Positions 6,572-11,787 of a stretch of DNA of 11,787 bases are shown here, piece by piece. Under the pieces are notes generated by a model. The model was not told the DNA's origin and did not search any database. It saw nothing but the letters and a program-made list of their open reading frames with translations. The position numbers and the translations under genes were made by a program. Where the stretch lies: assembly GCF_900016645.1 (NCBI RefSeq), contig NZ_CDGJ01000070.1; one strand, given 5' to 3'. This DNA comes from Acididesulfobacillus acetoxydans. GTDB lineage: Bacteria; Bacillota; Desulfitobacteriia; Desulfitobacteriales; Desulfitobacteriaceae. The first letter of the stretch is position 1; each line of letters starts with the position of its first letter.

Positions 6572-8278
6572 AGTATAAAATTTGATGGCGTGTTACTCGA
6601 GATTATCGAAAATACTTTCATGTCGATTGCCGAGGAAATGGGGGCAGTCCTGGTAAAATCGGCTTACTCGACCAACATCAAAGAGCGTAAAGATTGCTCG
6701 TGCGCCATTTTTGACGCCGAAGGTAATACCATCGCTCAGGCTGAACATATCCCTATGCATCTGGGTTCGCTGCTCGGCATGGTCCGGGATATCCGCAAAA
6801 ATTACGCCCCAGAGGACATTCATGAGGGAGATATGTTCATCGCTAACGATCCCTATAACGGCGGGGGAACTCATCTGCCCGACATCGCGATTGCCTCGCC
6901 GGTCTTCTGGGAAAATGAGGTGGTAGCCTATGTTATCAATATTGCCCATCACAATGATGTGGGCGGCCGGGTTCCCGGAAGCAATGCCGCCGATTCGGAG
7001 ACAATCTATGAGGAAGGCATAAGGATTCCACCGGTAAAAATCTTCAGAAAAGGCCAGCTTGACGACGATATTCTGCGGCTGATCCTGCTCAACTGCCGGA
7101 TCAACGAGATTCGCCGCGGCGACCTTCATGCCCAGTTCGCCTGCAACCGTAAAGGAATCCAGCGCGTGCAGGAAGCCTGTAAAAAGTTCGGCAAGACGAC
7201 GCTGACCGCTTACATGAAAGAATTGCTGAACTATTCGGAGCGCAAAATCCGCCAAGCTATATCCCAGATACCGAATGGGACGTTTGAATTTACCGACTAC
7301 CTTGACTCCGACGGTAGGGGCAGCGCGCCGGTGCCGATCCACGTCAAGCTTGAAATCCGGGATACCGAGATATTCCTCGATTTCACCAAGAACTGCCCGC
7401 AGGTCAAAGGGGCATTGAATCTGACCGAGACCGCCCTGCTTGCCTGTATTTATTATAGTCTGAAATGTATTGTCGAGCCTTCTTTACCTTCCAATGGGGG
7501 ATACTATCGGGCCATCAAGTACAAGGTCGAGCCGGGGACGCTCGTCGCTTGCAAGGATCCTGCCGCCGTGGCGGGAAGGACCGACACGGCGCAGCGGGTT
7601 GTGGACGTCATTTTCGGCGCGATGGCCCAAGTAGTTCCAAAGCGTGTAGTGGCAGGCTGCAACAGCGCCATTACCTCCATTGTTTTTGGAGGCGAGAATC
7701 CCAAGACCAACAAATTCTATATTTACCTCGAAACCGTGGCCGGCGGGTCCGGGGCCCGGTTCAATAAAGACGGTCTAGACGCCGTCCAGGTGCATATGAC
7801 CAATACTTCGAATCTACCCATTGAAAGTCTGGAGAGCGAGTATCCGCTCATGGTCGAGCAGTACAAGATGATCACCGATTCCGGCGGGGCCGGGAAATAC
7901 CGCGGAGGCCTCGGGATTCGTAAAGACATCAGGATCTTGGATCATCAGTGCATATTCTCGGTGAAAGCCGACCGCCAAAAACTCCCCCCGTGGGGACTTG
8001 AGGGCGGCAAAACCGGGGCAGCGGGGAAAATCGTTATCAATCCGGATTCAGCGGATCCCATAATTCTAGACTCAAAAAAATCGAATACGTTGCTTGCTCC
8101 GGGTACTATTCTGAGTTGCCAGACTCCCGGCTCCGGCGGATACGGAGACGCCAGGGAGCGGAGCCGGGAACTGATTGTTCTTGATCTTGAGCAGGGAATG
8201 ATTTCGCGGAGCAGCGCTATTGAAGACTATGGCCTGACTGAGGCAGAATTGTCCGCCATCAAAATTTTTAGTGAATAA
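6569..8278 (+). CDS. hyuB: HyuB-type hydantoinase/oxoprolinase/carboxylase subunit
   Basis: A 569-residue Hydantoinase_B protein, normal in length. Family motifs appear in order: NDPYNGGGTHLPD (93-105), HHNDVGG (127-133), EGIRIPPVKI (149-158), NCRINEIRRGDLHAQ (175-189), ETVAGGSGAR (388-397), SGGAGKYRGGLG (438-449) and GSGGYGD (521-527). The first two are rich in Asp and His and form the probable metal site of the family. The subunit holds the site where the intermediate activated by HyuA is hydrolysed or carboxylated. It starts 25 bases after the hyuA stop (TGA, then TAA two codons on) and is evidently co-translated with it. No acetone-carboxylase-type gamma subunit follows, which speaks against that enzyme but not against other HyuAB carboxylases or lactam hydrolases. 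The 308 bases downstream lack a gene or clear terminator. Confidence 0.9.
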   Translation: MSIKFDGVLLEIIENTFMSIAEEMGAVLVKSAYSTNIKERKDCSCAIFDAEGNTIAQAEHIPMHLGSLLGMVRDIRKNYAPEDIHEGDMFIANDPYNGGGTHLPDIAIASPVFWENEVVAYVINIAHHNDVGGRVPGSNAADSETIYEEGIRIPPVKIFRKGQLDDDILRLILLNCRINEIRRGDLHAQFACNRKGIQRVQEACKKFGKTTLTAYMKELLNYSERKIRQAISQIPNGTFEFTDYLDSDGRGSAPVPIHVKLEIRDTEIFLDFTKNCPQVKGALNLTETALLACIYYSLKCIVEPSLPSNGGYYRAIKYKVEPGTLVACKDPAAVAGRTDTAQRVVDVIFGAMAQVVPKRVVAGCNSAITSIVFGGENPKTNKFYIYLETVAGGSGARFNKDGLDAVQVHMTNTSNLPIESLESEYPLMVEQYKMITDSGGAGKYRGGLGIRKDIRILDHQCIFSVKADRQKLPPWGLEGGKTGAAGKIVINPDSADPIILDSKKSNTLLAPGTILSCQTPGSGGYGDARERSRELIVLDLEQGMISRSSAIEDYGLTEAELSAIKIFSE

Positions 8279-8586
8279 AGTTTTTGATCTTCAAGGTGAG
8301 ATAATATTCCAACCGTCAGTCAACGTATAATTCAAAGAATGGAAGGGGTTTTACGGTCTGAAATTTTTGCGCGCACTAAACCCAGTTTGCTTTTAAAGCG
8401 GAGAATTTAATTGGACAACTTGTAGTGATGTGGGCGGTCGGCTCTCGGGCGCGGTGGCTTCGAGGATGAATTTCTGAGGAAATCTCGTACAGGCCAGCAC
8501 GACGACAGTACTAGCTCGGCGGCTATCGATAGTATTTAACTGGTAAGTTCATAATATTTACAATTGGGTGCAATAGAGGTGAAAGC
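8279..8586. other. Gene-free stretch upstream of the MocR-like regulator
   Basis: I see no convincing gene in these 308 bases. The first half has AT-rich and mixed sequence without a hairpin-plus-T-run terminator for the hyuAB operon. The middle (about 8425-8520) is richer in G+C and may be a decayed fragment, but I recognise no protein in any frame. A 10-base palindrome CTATCGATAG lies at 8523-8532, followed by AT-rich sequence (ATAATATT near 8551-8558) that could hold a -10 box. No well-spaced -35 box is visible. The end carries the regulator's ribosome binding site, AGAGGTGA, just before 8587. Confidence 0.45.
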
Positions 8587-10092
8587 ATGATAAAAGTAAA
8601 CATTGAAAGAAGCTCAAAAACGCCGATTTATCTACAAATGTTTCAACAAATTAAACAGCAAATTCTTGATAATGAAATACCCGAAGGATATAGGCTGCCA
8701 TCTGAGCGAGAGTTTGCCATTTCCTTGGGGGTTAATAGAAGCACCATTGTCAACGCTTATAAAGAACTGGAAGCGGAAGGTTATTTAGAGGCAAAGGTTG
8801 GCAGAGGTACAGTCGTTCGTGAGTTTGGCGGCAGTGCGGCACGGAAAGTTCCGGATCCCGATGAGGTTTTTAATTGGCGTGATACATTGGAAGCAGTTTC
8901 ACCGATTGATCTTTCCCGAAAAATTACGACAGATGAACAAATCCTCTCCCGAATTCGGAAACTCGTCAAAGATAGCGAAATTATTTCTTTTGTCAAAGAT
9001 ATTACGCCAAAAGACGGTAGCATCCCCAATCTGCTCATTGAGTCGTTTTCCCGGGTAGCGACAGCCAAAACGGCGAAGTTGTTTCAAAAAGGCCCTGTTG
9101 AAGGGTTTTCCTCCCTGCGCGAATGCGTTGTGAAAATCATGAGAAAGCGCAATGTTTCCGTCACTCAGGATCAGATTGTGATAACAAGAAACTCGCCCCA
9201 CGCCCTTGATTTAGTTGCCAGACTTTTAATAAGATCAAACGACACGGTCATTACCGATGAACCGACTTTTATGTCTTTTATCCGGATTTTTTCCCGCCAT
9301 GAGGCGCGGGTGGCGACAATTCCCATGCTGAACAACGGGCAAAATAACTATTATTCTGAACATTTTTCGGAAGTGCTCCGCCGGAACTACGCCAAGTTTT
9401 TTTTGATTAGGCCGACCTATTTAAACCCTACTGGCAGGACGTTGGATCATGAAACCCGCCAGTCGATACTGGATAATGCTTACAAATTTGGAGTACCGCT
9501 TGTCGAGTATGATCCCTATTATGATCTTTATCATGATCGGTCGCCGCCTGATCCGATAATATCAATGGACTTTAAGGATTATGTCCTTTATATTGGCTCA
9601 TTCCCGCGGAGTTTGCCGCTCGATATGCAACTGGGCTGGATAGCCGGCCCCAAAGCGGTAATATCCAGGATCGCCAGGCTTAAAAGAATGGACCGAGACT
9701 ATACCACCAGCATCCTCCAGTGGATTGCCGACGATTTTTGCCGCACGGGGAATATGGAAAGATATTTATACGAAGTCCGGAAACAATGCCGTCAAAACTG
9801 CCAGGCATTTGCCGACACAATCAAAAAATATGGCCAGAATTTGATCAGGTGTATTCCTCCCCTAGGAGGCTACCATGTCTGGTGTGTCCTTCCCGAGTCG
9901 GTCAACGCCGAGCAGCTTTTAGCTGTCGCGACCCATCACAAAGTTGTTTTCATGCCTGGTGATATGTTTTTTCTTTCCGGAACTCCGGGTGAAAATCATA
10001 TAAGAGTGACCCTGTTCGATATAACCGAAAGAGAGGTAATTGAAGGAACTAAGAGATTGTGTAGGGCTGTTCAGGAAGTGGTTGAGTCTTAG
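8587..10092 (+). CDS. MocR-type GntR regulator with arginine at the PLP-lysine position
   Basis: A 501-residue MocR-type protein. A GntR winged HTH (about 12-77: TPIYLQMFQQIKQQILDNEIP, LPSEREFAISLGVNRSTIVNAYKELEAEGYL) is fused to a fold-type I aminotransferase-like domain (about 130-500). Such proteins usually bind PLP and respond to amino acids or vitamin B6, often as activators (GabR, PdxR, TauR). NPTG (280-283), the DPY aspartate D309 and tyrosine Y311, and the carboxylate-type arginine R473 are present. The Schiff-base segment reads YIGSFPRSLPLDMQLGW instead of the family's SF-S-K-T-L...P-G-L-R-x-G-W. So the lysine is R341, the nearby phosphate-binding arginine is Q348, and the upstream GSxx loop is NSPH (202-205). 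Covalent PLP binding is therefore unlikely. It lies just after hyuAB and probably controls this cluster, by inference. Confidence 0.85.
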   Translation: MIKVNIERSSKTPIYLQMFQQIKQQILDNEIPEGYRLPSEREFAISLGVNRSTIVNAYKELEAEGYLEAKVGRGTVVREFGGSAARKVPDPDEVFNWRDTLEAVSPIDLSRKITTDEQILSRIRKLVKDSEIISFVKDITPKDGSIPNLLIESFSRVATAKTAKLFQKGPVEGFSSLRECVVKIMRKRNVSVTQDQIVITRNSPHALDLVARLLIRSNDTVITDEPTFMSFIRIFSRHEARVATIPMLNNGQNNYYSEHFSEVLRRNYAKFFLIRPTYLNPTGRTLDHETRQSILDNAYKFGVPLVEYDPYYDLYHDRSPPDPIISMDFKDYVLYIGSFPRSLPLDMQLGWIAGPKAVISRIARLKRMDRDYTTSILQWIADDFCRTGNMERYLYEVRKQCRQNCQAFADTIKKYGQNLIRCIPPLGGYHVWCVLPESVNAEQLLAVATHHKVVFMPGDMFFLSGTPGENHIRVTLFDITEREVIEGTKRLCRAVQEVVES

Positions 10093-10153
10093 TGCGCCCT
10101 GGCTGAATCATTCCTTTGCGGAGTACAGGGGCCTAAAGGTCCGCAGCGCGCAC
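10092..10153. repeat. Nested inverted repeats after the regulator
   Basis: The outer arms are GTGCGC (10092-10097) and GCGCAC (10148-10153). The inner arms are TGCGGA (10117-10122) and TCCGCA (10140-10145). There is no T-run after them, so this is at best a weak factor-dependent terminator or a remnant of a mobile-element end. Confidence 0.3.
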
Positions 10154-10174
10154 ATGGGTTGCAGCATTTCATTC

Positions 10175-10311
10175 ATTGGAAAATCCAGACACACGCATGA
10201 GTTTAAAAAAAAAGAGTTATGATGGAAATTCTTAAGGAAGAAAGGAGTATCGCAGAGATTGCCGTAGACCACGGGGTCTATCCCACACAACGAAAGAGAT
10301 CGAATAGCTAG
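10175..10311 (+). pseudogene. Decayed IS3-type transposase OrfA remnant
   Basis: Two frames together give the N-terminal HTH part of an IS3-family OrfA. From 10175 one frame reads IGKSRHTHEFKKK, with ATT where a start ATG would be expected. The frame then breaks in the A9 run at 10205-10213. The next frame (ATG 10222) reads MEILKEERSIAEIAVDHGVYPTQ and ends after RKRSNS at TAG 10309-10311. The segment 'EILKEERSIAEIAxxHGVxPTQ' is the typical HTH_Tnp_1 pattern of OrfA. One extra A in the run would rejoin the two pieces. The rest of OrfA, all of OrfB and the terminal repeats are not seen. It is dead, and lies between the regulator and the transporter. Confidence 0.7.
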
Positions 10312-10352
10312 GGTGTACCAAACATGGGGGATAACTTATCAGGAGAGAAAGG

Positions 10353-11657
10353 ATGGTAGTAATGGAGCAGAAAACTCAAAAAGTAGGTAATGTGCGTTGG
10401 GGTATGGCGATGTTGATTGGTTTAGGGCTTCTTATAAGCTACCTTGATCGGTTTAACATCTCAGTTGCCGGGGCAATGATGGCTACTAAGTATGGATGGA
10501 GCGCCACTAAATTGGGTTTCTTGTTTTCCGCCTTTTCATGGTCTTATGCGATCTTTCAGGTGCCAATGGCCGCGATCTTAGACAAGATTGGGGTTAAATG
10601 GATGCAACGAGTCTGCATAACCTTGTGGGGGATAACGTCGATTGGCACGGGTTTTATCACTGGTTATGCTGGAATCTGGGTGATGCGGTTGCTGCTCGGT
10701 GTTTGCGAGGCCCCTTCTTTTTCGGCTGCTTCCAAAGGTACTAGTTACTGGTTCCCGAAACAAGAACGGGGTTTGGCTACATCGTGTTTTGATGGGGCAT
10801 CTATGTTTGGCAACGCTGTTGGCGCCCTCTTGGTTTCGGTGGCTATCATTAAGTGGGGATGGCGAGGTGCCTTTTGGAGTACGGGCGTCGTAAACTTGGT
10901 GTATGCCGTCTTTTTCTGGATTCTCTACCGGGATCCCAGTGAATCAAAAAAGTTGACCAAGGAAGAATATGAATACATCAGGAGAGGCGGTGCTCAGGAG
11001 GAGGGAAGAGATAGCCAGCTGCTGTCAAATATAGGCTTGATGATGGGTAGCAGTAGAGCCTGGGGCTTAGCCATAGCAAAGGCATCTGCGGGATATATTT
11101 TCTACATGTTACTTACGTGGATGCCTTCTTATATTACTAAGGCACTCCATATGACGCTGGCTAAGGGCGCCATATATCTGGCAATTCCTTGGCTGGTAGC
11201 GACGATCACCGATTTTTTTATTGGAGGGATTACGGTCGATTATTTTGTCCGGAAGGGCTATAATCCAAACAATGTGCGCCGGTCGGTATTCATAGTGGGA
11301 ACGGTAATCAGCGCCATCAGTATGGGACTGATAACGCTTACTTCTAATCCAAATATCGTGGTGGTATTTCTATCACTTGCGGTTGGTGGAATTACATGCA
11401 CCAGCCCTGTTGTGTGGGCGATTTCAGGATTAATAGCGCCTAAGGGCATGGTGGGAAGTCTGGGCGGCTTTATTAACTTCATAAATAACATCGCTGGCAT
11501 TCTTGCGCCTATAGTAACTGGGGTGCTAATAGACGCTACCGGTTCTTATAATACTGGCTTCGTGGTGGCAAGTATTGTTTTCCTGATTGGGATATTATCA
11601 TATCTACTGTTGGTTGGGGACATCAATAAACCTATCGAATTGAAGATAAAAGGGTAA
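10353..11657 (+). CDS. MFS transporter, anion:cation symporter (ACS) family
   Basis: A 434-residue integral membrane protein with 12 predicted transmembrane segments and the usual charged central loop (about 193-225). ACS-family features are LDRFNIS (31-37) in the first segment, DKIGVKWMQRV (77-87) in the loop after segment 2, and RLLLGVCEAPSFSAASKGTS followed by YWFPKQERG (112-140). The last is the family's 'GExPxFP...WFPxxERG' signature, and WRGAFW (170-175) follows. Members such as the galactonate, glucarate and tartrate-type carriers import carboxylates with protons. The substrate here is not readable from sequence. AGGAG (10341-10345) precedes ATG 10353 by 7 bases; an ATG at 10362 is also possible. 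It is separated from the regulator by an insertion-sequence remnant and has its own terminator. Co-location suggests it imports the substrate of the operon. Confidence 0.88.
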   Translation: MVVMEQKTQKVGNVRWGMAMLIGLGLLISYLDRFNISVAGAMMATKYGWSATKLGFLFSAFSWSYAIFQVPMAAILDKIGVKWMQRVCITLWGITSIGTGFITGYAGIWVMRLLLGVCEAPSFSAASKGTSYWFPKQERGLATSCFDGASMFGNAVGALLVSVAIIKWGWRGAFWSTGVVNLVYAVFFWILYRDPSESKKLTKEEYEYIRRGGAQEEGRDSQLLSNIGLMMGSSRAWGLAIAKASAGYIFYMLLTWMPSYITKALHMTLAKGAIYLAIPWLVATITDFFIGGITVDYFVRKGYNPNNVRRSVFIVGTVISAISMGLITLTSNPNIVVVFLSLAVGGITCTSPVVWAISGLIAPKGMVGSLGGFINFINNIAGILAPIVTGVLIDATGSYNTGFVVASIVFLIGILSYLLLVGDINKPIELKIKG

Positions 11658-11716
11658 GTGTGGATTCGCTCAAGCCAACGGGTGCCAAAATGCTATCCGT
11701 TGCTCACTCCAATTGA

Positions 11717-11742
11717 GGCCACGATAGTGGCCGTTTTTCTTT
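11717..11742 (+). terminator. Intrinsic terminator after the MFS gene
   Basis: GGCCAC (11717-11722) and GTGGCC (11727-11732) form a perfect 6-bp stem with the tetraloop GATA, followed by GTTTTTCTTTT. It lies about 60 bases after the transporter stop and closes the cluster. Confidence 0.9.
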
Positions 11743-11787
11743 TGCGCTCATAAAAGGAACCACTGTACCTAGTAGCGATCTCTTTAA

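Noticed and set aside
6593..7342. Minus-strand open frame (249 codons) inside hyuB
   Set aside because: Same situation: antisense to conserved HyuB motifs, with no recognisable domain or start signals.
8355..8361. GGTCTGA upstream of the regulator as a possible second operator
   Set aside because: Only seven bases match the palindrome arm and there is no dyad partner nearby, so I do not call it a site.
1..11787. CRISPR array, tRNA, rRNA or phage genes
   Set aside because: No regularly spaced repeats, tRNA-like cloverleaf or rRNA sequence, and no structural phage genes were found on reading both strands.

Overview
The window looks like part of a Gram-positive-type anaerobe genome (Firmicutes, possibly a Sporomusa/Pelosinus-like or Peptococcaceae-like lineage). 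This rests on strong purine-rich ribosome binding sites, TTG and GTG starts, tight same-strand gene packing and the gene families present. No rRNA or housekeeping marker is present, so the lineage is an inference.

Region 1 (1-1680) is an accessory patchwork. It starts with the C-terminal end of an IS1634-like transposase. A GC-rich cluster of three small genes follows: a DUF5658-like membrane protein, an XRE-type HTH regulator and a 43-residue acidic protein that starts at GTG inside the regulator gene. On the minus strand lies an HTH protein that has lost most of its first HTH domain. Its open frame ends exactly where a perfect 34-bp palindrome (1625-1658) begins.

Region 2 (1674-8278) is a compact metabolic operon read on the plus strand. 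A plausible sigma-A promoter (1674-1702) precedes a glycerate 2-kinase family protein (TTG start), a divergent enolase paralog, and both subunits of a HyuA/HyuB (hydantoinase/oxoprolinase/acetophenone carboxylase-type) enzyme. Gaps are 14-25 bases. The enolase keeps the metal ligands and both catalytic lysines but lacks the usual acid/base glutamate and two active-site histidines. It is therefore probably not a glycolytic enolase.

Region 3 (8279-11787) holds a MocR-type GntR regulator, a decayed IS3-type OrfA remnant, and an MFS transporter of the anion:cation symporter (ACS) family, closed by a clear intrinsic terminator. The regulator's aminotransferase-like domain has arginine where the PLP-binding lysine should be.

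Taken together, an organic anion would be imported by the MFS protein, processed by the ATP-dependent HyuAB enzyme, phosphorylated by the glycerate-kinase-like enzyme, and acted on by the enolase-like enzyme, under control of the MocR-like regulator. I know no described pathway with this exact set. The substrate, the order of reactions and the operator assignment are inference.
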